The position numbers and the translations under genes are program-made. A DNA stretch of 8,458 nucleotides from an uncultured Flavobacterium sp. (GTDB taxonomy: Bacteria > Bacteroidota > Bacteroidia > Flavobacteriales > Flavobacteriaceae): contig NZ_CALBSN010000125.1 of assembly GCF_937967675.1 (NCBI RefSeq), forward strand, positions 1 to 8,458, given 5' to 3'. Positions 1 through 7,629 of this stretch are shown piece after piece (the first letter of the stretch is position 1; every line of letters starts with the position of its first letter). Below the pieces are notes generated by a model. It searched no databases and was not told the origin of the DNA. It saw only the letters and a list, made by a program, of their open reading frames with translations.

Positions 1-14
1 AAAATATTCTCCAT
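1..14 (-). CDS. Possible 5' end of a divergent gene, cut by the window edge
   Basis: On the minus strand an ATG at 14-12 opens a frame reading M-E-N-I and runs off the window after four full codons. A flavobacterial -7 box (TATTTTTG, minus strand, 20-27) lies five bases upstream of it, which is the main reason to suspect a real start. From memory of flavobacterial gene order, a nucleoside deaminase (tadA-like) gene often sits divergently beside dxs, and such a start would fit. Four codons cannot identify a family, so the identity is a guess and even the existence of the gene is unproven. Confidence 0.3.
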
Positions 15-19
15 AAGTA

Positions 20-27
20 CAAAAATA
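20..27 (-). promoter_or_regulatory. Candidate -7 box for the divergent gene at the left edge
   Basis: Read on the minus strand this is TATTTTTG, an exact match to the Bacteroidota -7 consensus TANNTTTG. No TTG lies at the usual -33 distance upstream. The candidate ATG begins only five bases downstream, so a transcript from here would be leaderless or nearly so. AT-rich DNA produces such matches by chance, hence the low confidence. Confidence 0.3.
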
Positions 28-41
28 CAACAACCAATTCT

Positions 42-49
42 TACTTTTG
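42..49 (+). promoter_or_regulatory. Candidate -7 box for dxs
   Basis: TACTTTTG matches the flavobacterial -7 consensus TANNTTTG. It ends seven bases before the dxs ATG at 57, so transcription starting the usual few bases downstream would give a leaderless or very short-leader mRNA. No TTG -33 element is seen 17-23 bases upstream. It faces the divergent candidate box at 20-27, and the two share the short 15-56 spacer. Confidence 0.35.
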
Positions 50-56
50 TGCTGTA

Positions 57-1832
57 ATGGAAAATTTGCTTTCAAAAATTAACAACCCTACCGATTTAAG
101 GAAACTTCCTGAAAATCAATTACCTCAATTAGCCAAAGAATTGAGAGACTTTATCATTGATATTGTTTCAAAAAAAGAAGGGCATTTGGGGGCAAGTTTA
201 GGTGTTGTAGAATTGACCATTGCGCTACATTATGTTTTCAACACACCAGAAGATTTACTGGTTTGGGATGTGGGTCATCAAGCTTATGGGCATAAAATCC
301 TAACCGAAAGACGTGATATTTTCCATACCAACAGAGAATTAAATGGAATTTCAGGTTTTCCTAAGCGAAGTGAAAGTGTTTATGACACTTTTGGAGTGGG
401 ACATTCTTCTACTTCGATTTCGGCAGCTTTAGGAATGGCATTGGCTTCGCAATTAAAAGGAGAAATTGACAAACAACATATTGCCGTGATTGGCGATGCT
501 TCGATTGCAAGCGGAATGGCTTTTGAAGGTTTGAATCATGCTGGAGTTACCGATGCGAATTTATTGGTTATTTTAAATGATAACGCTATTGGAATTGATC
601 CAAGTATTGGCGCTTTGAAAGAGTATTTAACCGCAGTTAAAGAAGGAAAAAACCCGAAACAAAATAACATCATCAAATCCTTAAATTTTGATTATTCAGG
701 TCCGATTGATGGTCATGATTTACCTAAGTTAATTTCGGAATTAGACCGATTGAAATCGGTAAAAGGTCCAAAATTCTTACATGTGATAACTACCAAAGGT
801 AAGGGATTGCAATTAGCGGAAGAAGATCAAGTTAAATATCACGCGCCAGGAAAATTCGATGCTGAAACTGGAAAAATTCATCCGAAAGACGAATCGAATT
901 TACCTCCAAAATTTCAAGATGTTTTTGGGCATACATTAGTAGAATTAGCAAATCAAAACGAAAAAATCATTGGAATAACTCCGGCTATGCCAACAGGAAG
1001 TTCAATGACCTACATGATGGAAGCATTTCCAAAACGCGCTATCGATGTTGGAATTGCTGAACAACATGCCGTTACCTTAGCCGCTGGAATGGCAACACAA
1101 GGAATGGTGGTTTTTTGTAATATTTATTCCACTTTTCTACAACGTGCTTATGACCAAGTGATTCATGATGTTGCGTTACAAGATTTACCCGTTATTTTCT
1201 GTTTGGACAGAGCAGGTTTGGTGGGTGAAGACGGAGCTACCCATCATGGTGTATTTGATATTGCGTATTTGAATTGCATTCCAAACATGATTATTGCGGC
1301 TCCAAAAGATGAAATCGAATTGCGAAATATCATGTTTACGGCTTCAGAAGGTTTGAATCATCCGATTGCCATTCGCTACCCAAGAGGAAGAGGTGAAAAT
1401 GTGAATTGGGAACAACCTTATGAGAAAATGGAAATTGGGAATATAAAAGAACTTCAAAAAGGAAGTAAAGTTGCCATTTTATCTACGGGAACTATTGGTA
1501 ATAATGTTACGAAAGCATTGAAAGAAGTAGACAATTCAAAACTGTTTTCGCATTATCATTTTCCATTTGTAAAACCATTAGATATTGAAGCTATCAAATC
1601 TATTATAAATTCTCATGACCAAATTATTACTATCGAAGATGGTGTAATTACAGGTGGTTTTGGGGAACAAATCAATACGATTATTACAACAAATGATTTA
1701 AATACATCCATCATCAATCTTGGAATTCCCGATTCTTTCATAGAACATGGAACAGTTTTTGAGTTACAACAACTTTGCAAAATCGACGTTAACAATATTA
1801 TTCAATTATTAAATTCATATTACAATGTTTAA
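57..1832 (+). CDS. dxs: 1-deoxy-D-xylulose-5-phosphate synthase
   Basis: Thiamine-diphosphate enzyme of the cytoplasm that condenses pyruvate with glyceraldehyde 3-phosphate to DXP, the entry step of the MEP isoprenoid pathway and a source of DXP for thiamine and pyridoxal synthesis. The order is typical: N-terminal TPP-binding domain (about 1-280), pyrimidine-binding transketolase domain (about 285-445) and C-terminal transketolase domain (about 465-580). Visible motifs include GHLGAS (H43), WDVGHQAYGHK (H74), the Mg/TPP motif starting GD at 146-147 and ending in NDN (N176), AEQHAVT with catalytic E335, DRAGLVG (384-390) and THHG (395-398). At 591 residues it is about 30 shorter than the 620-residue E. 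coli enzyme; the gap is in the linker between residues 187 and 211. The metal motif reads GDA where E. coli has GDG; I take both as lineage traits. The start at 57 fits the usual N-terminus. The gene overlaps the next one by 8 bases. Identification is secure. Confidence 0.97.
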   Translation: MENLLSKINNPTDLRKLPENQLPQLAKELRDFIIDIVSKKEGHLGASLGVVELTIALHYVFNTPEDLLVWDVGHQAYGHKILTERRDIFHTNRELNGISGFPKRSESVYDTFGVGHSSTSISAALGMALASQLKGEIDKQHIAVIGDASIASGMAFEGLNHAGVTDANLLVILNDNAIGIDPSIGALKEYLTAVKEGKNPKQNNIIKSLNFDYSGPIDGHDLPKLISELDRLKSVKGPKFLHVITTKGKGLQLAEEDQVKYHAPGKFDAETGKIHPKDESNLPPKFQDVFGHTLVELANQNEKIIGITPAMPTGSSMTYMMEAFPKRAIDVGIAEQHAVTLAAGMATQGMVVFCNIYSTFLQRAYDQVIHDVALQDLPVIFCLDRAGLVGEDGATHHGVFDIAYLNCIPNMIIAAPKDEIELRNIMFTASEGLNHPIAIRYPRGRGENVNWEQPYEKMEIGNIKELQKGSKVAILSTGTIGNNVTKALKEVDNSKLFSHYHFPFVKPLDIEAIKSIINSHDQIITIEDGVITGGFGEQINTIITTNDLNTSIINLGIPDSFIEHGTVFELQQLCKIDVNNIIQLLNSYYNV

Positions 1833-2766
1833 AAAAGCCTTTGTGTTTGCATTATTTTTGGTTGTTTTCCATTCCAATGCTCAAATTGTAAAAACACAAT
1901 TACCCGATTCTACTTCGTATTGGACTAAAGAAAATGTGGTAGGTTTAGATATTTCTCAGATTACTTTTGTCAATTGGAATGCAGGAGGTAATAACTCTAT
2001 TTCAGGTTTATTAAAGGGTAAGTTTGTTCGAACTTATGTTAAAAATAATGTTCGTTGGAATAATGAATTGATAGCGCGATATGGAATTAACAAACAAGAA
2101 CAACAAGATGTTAGAAAAACAGATGACCAGCTTCAGATAAATTCTACTTTTGGATATAAGAAAGATTCAATTTCGAATTGGTATTATGCTGGAAAATTTA
2201 ATTTCAACACACAATTTGCTAATGGATATGCTTATCCAAATACAAGCTTAGCTATTTCAAAACCATTTGCACCAGCATATACTTTCCTTGGGGTTGGAGC
2301 AGAATATTCTAGAAAAGATTTGAATTTAACGCTTTATTTGTCTCCATTAACACAAAAAACAACATTGGTTTTTGATCAGAGATTAGCAAATCAAGGAGCT
2401 TTTGGTGTTGAAAAAGCCATTTATGATGAGCTTGGTAATTTGATTCGTGAAGGTAAAAACATCAGAAATGAAACGGGTATTCTAATTACAAATCAATGGA
2501 AAAAAGAGGTTTATAAAAATATTAATTTTGAACATAGAATTTCTCTTTACACAGACTATATCAATAATTTTGGAAATGTTGATGTAGATTGGCAGTTACA
2601 ATTAGATATGACAGTAAATCAATATGTAAAAGCAAATATTGGAACTCATCTTGTTTATGACGATGACATAAAATCTAAAGAAGAAAAAAATGGGGAGCAA
2701 ATAATAAAAGGGCCAAAGGTTCAGTTAAAACAATTATTAGGAATAGGAGTTACCTATTCATTCTAA
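1825..2766 (+). CDS. DUF3078 outer-membrane beta-barrel protein
   Basis: A 313-residue protein with a clear Sec signal peptide (MFKKAFVFALFLVVFHSNAQ, likely cleaved after A19). It has no lipobox cysteine. The mature part alternates polar and aromatic/hydrophobic residues as amphipathic beta strands do, and it ends in VTYSF, an outer-membrane beta-signal with a terminal phenylalanine. The early stretch FVNWNAGGNNSISG (48-61) is characteristic of the DUF3078 family found in Bacteroidota, whose function is not established; 313 residues is a normal length. The start codon lies inside the end of dxs (8-base overlap, different frame), so translation is probably coupled and both genes share a transcript that ends at the hairpin at 2773-2832. 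Whether the protein has any link to isoprenoid or undecaprenyl metabolism is unknown. The family call is from memory of the motif pattern; the outer-membrane location is well supported by the sequence. Confidence 0.88.
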   Translation: MFKKAFVFALFLVVFHSNAQIVKTQLPDSTSYWTKENVVGLDISQITFVNWNAGGNNSISGLLKGKFVRTYVKNNVRWNNELIARYGINKQEQQDVRKTDDQLQINSTFGYKKDSISNWYYAGKFNFNTQFANGYAYPNTSLAISKPFAPAYTFLGVGAEYSRKDLNLTLYLSPLTQKTTLVFDQRLANQGAFGVEKAIYDELGNLIREGKNIRNETGILITNQWKKEVYKNINFEHRISLYTDYINNFGNVDVDWQLQLDMTVNQYVKANIGTHLVYDDDIKSKEEKNGEQIIKGPKVQLKQLLGIGVTYSF

Positions 2767-2772
2767 AATAAA

Positions 2773-2832
2773 ACTTTATGTATAATAAAAAAAGGCTTCA
2801 TTTCTGAAGCCTTTTTTTATTATACATAAAGT
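2773..2832. terminator. Bidirectional intrinsic terminator with a perfect 28-bp stem
   Basis: The arms 2773-2800 and 2805-2832 are exact reverse complements (28 of 28 bases) around the loop TTTC. The core is AAAAAAA-GGCTTCA-TTTC-TGAAGCC-TTTTTTT, so either strand gives a GC-containing stem followed by seven U. The outer 14 bases of each arm (ACTTTATGTATAAT and its complement) extend the pairing well beyond what termination requires. It lies between two converging genes, 6 bases after the DUF3078 stop and 3 bases after the T9SS gene stop, so it serves both transcripts. Confidence 0.93.
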
Positions 2833-2835
2833 AAA

Positions 2836-5800
2836 TTATTCTTTAATAATTTTTGTAGAATAAGAAAAATCAGAACCTTCAATATTTACAGCATATACTC
2901 CACTATGCAAACCGTTTAAGTTTAATGATTTTTCACCTGTAAAATCACTTGATGTTTCAACAACTTTTCTTCCGTTAATATCATAAACTTGTATTGTTAA
3001 TTCTCCAATATAATTAGCTATTGCAACATTAACAATACCGTTAGAAGGATTAGGGTATACCTTTATTCCTTTAGACAGTGCAATATCTTCATTAGAAAGA
3101 ACGGCATTTGTCAATGTACCAGAGAATACACCTCTACCATAAGTAGCAGCGAAAACATTATAAGCGGTTGGTGCTGTTGGTGAATTAGGCTGTAAATCCA
3201 AATCCGTAACTTTAACATTACTCATTCCGTTGTAAGCTTGTCTCCATTGTAAAGATTGAGCAGACGTACCAGCTGGGTTAAACCCTGTTGCATACCAAAC
3301 ACCTAATTCAGTTCCAATTAACAATTCGTCTGTTTTTAATGGATTTTGAACTATAGCTTTTACAGGTAAATCAGGTAAATTTCCTTCAATACTATTCCAA
3401 GTTACACCTGCATCTGAAGAATACCATACATTTACGACACCGTAGTTGTGCATAGTTACAAAAATTTGACTGTCATTAGAACCAAACTCTACGTCTGAAA
3501 TACTTCCAACAAATGATGAACCCGTAATATCAAACCACGTAGCACCAAGACCATTTGCATTAACAATTTTCAATAACTTACCGTTCATTGTTCCAACATA
3601 TAGTGTTGTTGGAGTTACTTTACCTACTGTTAATGCTGTTGGATAAGTTGTTAATAAAGCATTTGTCAAGTTTGTACGTGTTGGATTACCTGCTCCTAAA
3701 TAATTAGAATATCTTCTAACAATATAAGGTGTTGCTAAAGTAGAATTTGTTCCATCAGAATAAATAATGTCATTTGTAGAATCCAATGCAAAAGCAGGAT
3801 AGAAAAGTCCTAAATTAGCTCCACTACTTAAGGATTTTTTTAATGTACCATCTAAATTTCTAACATTAGTATTATCATTGTAAACATAATTAGTTACATA
3901 ATATGCACTAGCAGCTGTTGTAGCATTTTGTTTGAACAAAGGTTTACCACCATCACCTCCTTGAATTTCGACACTTGCACCAACTCCTGTTAATCCAGTT
4001 GTTGTACTTCTAGTTGAAGGAAAATAATTAGACCCATTATCTTGAGCTCCTGCTAAGAAGAAGTCACCAGACATACCCGAAATTCCTTTAGGTAAAACAG
4101 CAACCCCTACAAATTGAGTAACGTTGAATCCATTATTTCTTGCTACTGCAGGAGTTCCAGTAGTAGACAAACTTCCTGAATAATAAACACCACCATCGTT
4201 TCCAAATATAGCAACATTAGAATTCCCTGGTTTAAAAACCATAGCATGCTGATCAGCGTGAACATCTGAAGTCCAGTTTGAAATAGTTACCCATCCACCT
4301 GTTGTTGTTCCACCGTTAGCAGATCTATATAAATCAATTCCTCCAACATATAAAATTTGATCATTTGTTGGGTCTGATTCAATCATTAAATCGTAAAAAG
4401 CTTGTGCTCCTGTAAAACCATAAGTTATTTCTCTAGACTCATTACCAGTCGGTAAAGCTAATACTGTTGGGGCAGTAGCAAATGCATCATTTGTAACTTC
4501 CAATTTAACTTCAATTGTAGGATTATTACTATCTGCCTGGCCAAGCTCTGTAAGTATGTATACTTTATTTGCATTAGTATTAGAAGTTTCAATTTCTACA
4601 CGTTGTCCACCTCCATTACCAGTGACAGTGTGTTTCAAATCAAATGTAGCTCCATTGTCAGAAGACATAAAAACTTTTCCACCACCATCGCCAAATGTCC
4701 AACTATTAGTAGAAGACACCCATATTTTTCCATCAGCACCTATTTCTATATCATTTGGACATGTTTCATTACCTGTTGCTGTAACAGGCAAACTTAATCT
4801 TGTCCAAGTAGAGCCTCCATTAGTAGATTTATATAAACCGTAATTTGTAGACCCCATAAAAGTGTTACTTCTAGCTTCAGAATAATATCCATCACCTACA
4901 GCAGCATATATTTCAGAAACACCTCCATTATTCTTAACAACAACATCATTTATAAACTGAATCCCTGGAACAAGATTACCTGTAAACTCCCCTGGCATAA
5001 TAGGCTTTAATGTCCCATTCAAATCCGTTAAATTAGCCATCAGTAAATCACCATCTTCTTTTGAAATCATTATAGATGGAATTCCTATACCTGTATCAGT
5101 ACCACCCATTGTAATTGGTCCTCCTGTAACATTATTCATCATGATTACAGCTAATGCACCTGCTGATTCAGCAGCTGAAACTTTATCAACGAAAGCACAA
5201 GTACCTCTTCTAATTAAAACTATTTTACCAGATAACGAACCTGCTGGCATTGCGGTACAACCATCTTCAGTAGGAGCAGTTCCATCATTCATAATCACAA
5301 TAGGAGCTGTAATTGTAGTTGTAATTTCAGGTCCAAAACTTGCTTGAATTGAAACATAATTACCCGCAACATTCGATGGAGAATTAATCGTTAAATTAGA
5401 AACATTTTGCTGAATAGTATTTCCTGTTATTCCTCCTAAAACTCTAGACCAAGTTGCTCCAGCATCAGAAGTTTTCCATAATCCATTTCCATTTACATCT
5501 CCAAAAACATAAGACTCTCCTGTACCTACATACCAAACACTAGTATTATTTGGATCAGCATAGATACATTGAACATTTAAATTTTCTGGTAAATTTAATC
5601 TTGTCCATGAAGAAATTGAACTACTAATATTTGTATTTTTCCACAAACCACCACTTACTCCACCAGCAATAACAGTGTTGTAAGTTAAATCTGTAGGGTC
5701 AAACATTATTGCTCTTGTTCTACCTCCTACATTATTAGGTCCTCTCTCAATCCATAAATTATCACTAGCATCCCCAGGAACTCTACCATTTTGCAGGGCA

Positions 5801-6165
5801 GCAAGTCTTTCTTGTTTTAATGACTCTCTAATTATCTCTAATTTCTCAGGTGTAGGAGTTCCTAAAGAAGGATTCATAGAAAGTAACCATTCTTGCTCGT
5901 TAAACTTATCTGGAGGAAGGCCTAATGCTTTTCTCTCTTGTTTAGAAATATGAAAAGTTTTTTTAACTTTACTGTTCTTTAAAAATTCATCATGCTTTTT
6001 TCTTAATTCTAAAATCTCTTTTGAAACGTTAGAATTGTTAGAAACCGTTTTGTTGTTAATTACTTTTTCTGATTTTTCGATAGGATTTTTTGTACCTTTT
6101 TCTTGTGAAAAAGCAAAGGAAACAAAGAAAAAAGTAACTACAACTAATAGTAATAGTTTTTTCAT
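2836..6165 (-). CDS. Secreted T9SS protein with BNR/Asp-box propeller and nested PA domain
   Basis: A 1109-residue exported protein with a signal peptide (residues 1-20, MKKLLLLVVVTFFFVSFAFS). A charged, lysine-rich region follows (about 21-135). Next comes a long repeat region of the sortilin/GH74/sialidase-like propeller type, with Asp-box motifs at KTSDAGATW (231-239), KSTNGGSTW (446-454), SSDNGATF (501-508), a degenerate one near 614-625, and SSDAGVTW (916-923). A protease-associated (PA) domain is inserted at about 286-380 (SGKIVLIRRGTCAF, 312-325, with C303 and C323 as a possible disulfide). The C-terminus is a type A T9SS sorting domain (about 1032-1109) with KVYPNP (1035-1040), DINGRKV (1062-1068), a GVYAV strand (1089-1093) and a basic end (KIIKE). 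It should cross the outer membrane through the Por/Spr secretion system and be attached to the surface or released, with the end domain removed. No protease or glycosidase catalytic residues can be assigned, so the activity is unknown. The gene appears monocistronic, with its own -7 box and a terminator directly after the stop. Confidence 0.9.
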   Translation of the reverse strand: MKKLLLLVVVTFFFVSFAFSQEKGTKNPIEKSEKVINNKTVSNNSNVSKEILELRKKHDEFLKNSKVKKTFHISKQERKALGLPPDKFNEQEWLLSMNPSLGTPTPEKLEIIRESLKQERLAALQNGRVPGDASDNLWIERGPNNVGGRTRAIMFDPTDLTYNTVIAGGVSGGLWKNTNISSSISSWTRLNLPENLNVQCIYADPNNTSVWYVGTGESYVFGDVNGNGLWKTSDAGATWSRVLGGITGNTIQQNVSNLTINSPSNVAGNYVSIQASFGPEITTTITAPIVIMNDGTAPTEDGCTAMPAGSLSGKIVLIRRGTCAFVDKVSAAESAGALAVIMMNNVTGGPITMGGTDTGIGIPSIMISKEDGDLLMANLTDLNGTLKPIMPGEFTGNLVPGIQFINDVVVKNNGGVSEIYAAVGDGYYSEARSNTFMGSTNYGLYKSTNGGSTWTRLSLPVTATGNETCPNDIEIGADGKIWVSSTNSWTFGDGGGKVFMSSDNGATFDLKHTVTGNGGGQRVEIETSNTNANKVYILTELGQADSNNPTIEVKLEVTNDAFATAPTVLALPTGNESREITYGFTGAQAFYDLMIESDPTNDQILYVGGIDLYRSANGGTTTGGWVTISNWTSDVHADQHAMVFKPGNSNVAIFGNDGGVYYSGSLSTTGTPAVARNNGFNVTQFVGVAVLPKGISGMSGDFFLAGAQDNGSNYFPSTRSTTTGLTGVGASVEIQGGDGGKPLFKQNATTAASAYYVTNYVYNDNTNVRNLDGTLKKSLSSGANLGLFYPAFALDSTNDIIYSDGTNSTLATPYIVRRYSNYLGAGNPTRTNLTNALLTTYPTALTVGKVTPTTLYVGTMNGKLLKIVNANGLGATWFDITGSSFVGSISDVEFGSNDSQIFVTMHNYGVVNVWYSSDAGVTWNSIEGNLPDLPVKAIVQNPLKTDELLIGTELGVWYATGFNPAGTSAQSLQWRQAYNGMSNVKVTDLDLQPNSPTAPTAYNVFAATYGRGVFSGTLTNAVLSNEDIALSKGIKVYPNPSNGIVNVAIANYIGELTIQVYDINGRKVVETSSDFTGEKSLNLNGLHSGVYAVNIEGSDFSYSTKIIKE

Positions 6166-6193
6166 GGTATATGAGGTTAATTTATAATTCGAA

Positions 6194-6201
6194 CAAAATT
6201 A
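6194..6201 (-). promoter_or_regulatory. Candidate -7 box of the T9SS-protein gene
   Basis: On the minus strand this reads TAATTTTG, matching TANNTTTG, and leaves about 20 bases of leader before the ATG at 6165. Seventeen bases upstream is TTAG rather than the TTG expected at -33, inside a 14-base A/T-rich palindrome (CTAAAATTTTTTAG, 6219-6232). The whole 6166-6249 gap is very AT-rich and holds no convincing terminator for dgt, so some read-through from dgt into this gene is possible. Confidence 0.45.
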
Positions 6202-6249
6202 ACATTTTACGTGAAATTCTAAAATTTTTTAGTACTTATTTTTAAATTT

Positions 6250-7596
6250 TTAACTTTTGTTAGCCTGAATTGTCTTATATAATTCGAAAGCTTTACCATC
6301 GGTTAACAAAGAAACAAAATGACAAATATGCAACAATCTGTCGTACAAGATTTCTTTTTGAAATTGGAAACGTTCTGGTAATAATTTCAGTAATAATTCA
6401 TCGTAGTTAGAAGCTGTTCCGTTTACTTTTTTATTATAAGCCGTACAAAATCCATCTAATAAACTATTGATGATTTTATAACCCATTACTTCTTTCTGAA
6501 TTACTTCCTTACTTTGATATACGTTTTTGACACTAATTTGGATGATGTCATTCATTTGTGCTTTGTACTGACTTTTATCCATCAAGGCAAATGGAAATTC
6601 TCCAGCCAAAATAGCTTGCTCGTTTTCCATAAAAACTGCTACCGCATCGTTGATTAAACTTCCAATAGCTAAGGCGCGCAAGTAACTAATTCGATCTTCT
6701 TTAGTGATTAACTCGTTGTATTTTTTGGTGTCGATTCCGTTTTTGACTAATTTAATTAGGTATTCTAACGCATATTCTTCCGAAATCCAACCTAAATTGA
6801 TTCCGTCTTCAAAATCGATGATGGTGTAACAAATATCATCAGCCGCTTCAACTAAATAGGCTAATGGATGACGCTCAAAACCGATATCGTTTCCTGATTT
6901 ATTCGAAATCAAACCCAACTCATTAGCAACCTCAGCAAAGAATTCTTTATCTTGCTGAAAGAAGCCATATTTTTTATCGCAAATTTTTTGGGTTGGTTTT
7001 TTGGGTAAACTTTCTTTCGGATACTTCATAAAAGCACCCAAAGTCGCATACGAAATACGCAAACCGCCTTCGATTCCCTCTCGAGAAGAAGCTAAAACTG
7101 AAAATCCGTTGGCATTTCCTTCAAAATCGATTAAATCTTGCCATTGTTTTTCGGTTAATTGGTCTTTGTATTGCAATCCGTTTCCAGTTTTGAAATATTC
7201 TCCAATGGCTTTTTCTCCCGAATGTCCGAATGGTGGATTTCCAATATCATGAGATAATGCCGCAGCCGCCACAATCGCACCAAAATCATTCGCTTGATAA
7301 CCGTGAACTTCTTGTAAATGCGGATATTTTGCAATGATTTGCTTCCCAACCAAACGTCCCAAAGAACGACCAACAACAGAAACTTCCAAACTATGCGTTA
7401 GTCGGTTGTGCACGAAATCGGTTTTTGAAAGTGGAATGACTTGCGTTTTATCTTGTAGACTTCTAAAAGCGGCAGAAAAAATAATTCGGTCATAATCGAC
7501 TTCAAAGCCTAAACGGGTGTCGTCTTGCTCTTTTCGTAAACGTTTACTGGTGTCGCCTTGTCTTTTTAAGGACAATAATTGTTCCCACTGCATCAT
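6250..7596 (-). CDS. dgt: Deoxyguanosinetriphosphate triphosphohydrolase (dGTPase, HD superfamily)
   Basis: Cytoplasmic metal-dependent enzyme that hydrolyses dGTP (often other dNTPs too in this family) to the deoxynucleoside and triphosphate, and so trims the dNTP pool. The HD-domain signature is complete: H68 in RLTHSLEV, H116-D117 in HDIGNPPFGHSGE with H125 and E128, and the downstream aspartate pair in EAADDICY (D253-D254). The conserved FRSLQDKTQV stretch (44-53) precedes it. At 448 residues it is shorter than E. coli Dgt (505) but normal for the Bacteroidota form. Two ATGs are adjacent (7596 and 7593); the second, giving MQWEQLL, fits the usual family start better and has an A at -3, so the true start may be 7593. 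The preceding orphan gene ends 33 bases upstream with no -7 box in the gap, so the two are probably co-transcribed. Which dNTPs it prefers cannot be read from the sequence. Confidence 0.95.
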   Translation of the reverse strand: MMQWEQLLSLKRQGDTSKRLRKEQDDTRLGFEVDYDRIIFSAAFRSLQDKTQVIPLSKTDFVHNRLTHSLEVSVVGRSLGRLVGKQIIAKYPHLQEVHGYQANDFGAIVAAAALSHDIGNPPFGHSGEKAIGEYFKTGNGLQYKDQLTEKQWQDLIDFEGNANGFSVLASSREGIEGGLRISYATLGAFMKYPKESLPKKPTQKICDKKYGFFQQDKEFFAEVANELGLISNKSGNDIGFERHPLAYLVEAADDICYTIIDFEDGINLGWISEEYALEYLIKLVKNGIDTKKYNELITKEDRISYLRALAIGSLINDAVAVFMENEQAILAGEFPFALMDKSQYKAQMNDIIQISVKNVYQSKEVIQKEVMGYKIINSLLDGFCTAYNKKVNGTASNYDELLLKLLPERFQFQKEILYDRLLHICHFVSLLTDGKAFELYKTIQANKS

Positions 7597-7597
7597 A

Positions 7598-7616
7598 AGA
7601 TTCTAGATTGAAGATT
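7598..7616. repeat. Three AGATT copies at a strict 7-base spacing
   Basis: AGATT occurs at 7598-7602, 7605-7609 and 7612-7616, each separated by two variable bases (CT, GA). It lies just upstream of the dgt start, in the gap from the orphan gene. On the coding strand it reads AATCT three times in the untranslated leader. It may be a decayed heptamer microsatellite; three copies are too few to claim a function. Confidence 0.4.
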
Positions 7617-7629
7617 GCGGATTTTTATA

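Noticed and set aside
1613..1795. Minus-strand open frame of 60 codons inside dxs
   Set aside because: It is antisense to the C-terminal transketolase domain of Dxs and has no independent support.
4556..4843. Plus-strand open frame of 95 codons inside the T9SS gene
   Set aside because: It lies antisense to a well-supported coding region, has no recognisable domain or promoter, and its proline- and valine-rich composition is what the complement of the Gly/Thr/Asn-rich repeats gives.
5141..5347. Plus-strand open frame of 68 codons antisense to the PA domain
   Set aside because: It overlaps conserved PA-domain codons on the other strand and shows no family features or upstream signals.
2836..6165. 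Surface protein gene as part of a phase-variable or mobile module
   Set aside because: No flanking inverted or direct repeats, integrase, transposase or tRNA are visible, and the gene sits between core genes with its own terminator.
6219..6232. 14-base A/T palindrome as a dgt terminator
   Set aside because: The stem has one G-C pair and a two-base loop with no separate U-tract; it is too weak for an intrinsic terminator and is more likely part of the AT-rich upstream promoter region.
7001..7376. Open frames on both strands inside dgt (plus 7001-7252, minus 7155-7376)
   Set aside because: They overlie the HDIGNPPFGH region of dgt in other frames, so they are shadows of a conserved gene.
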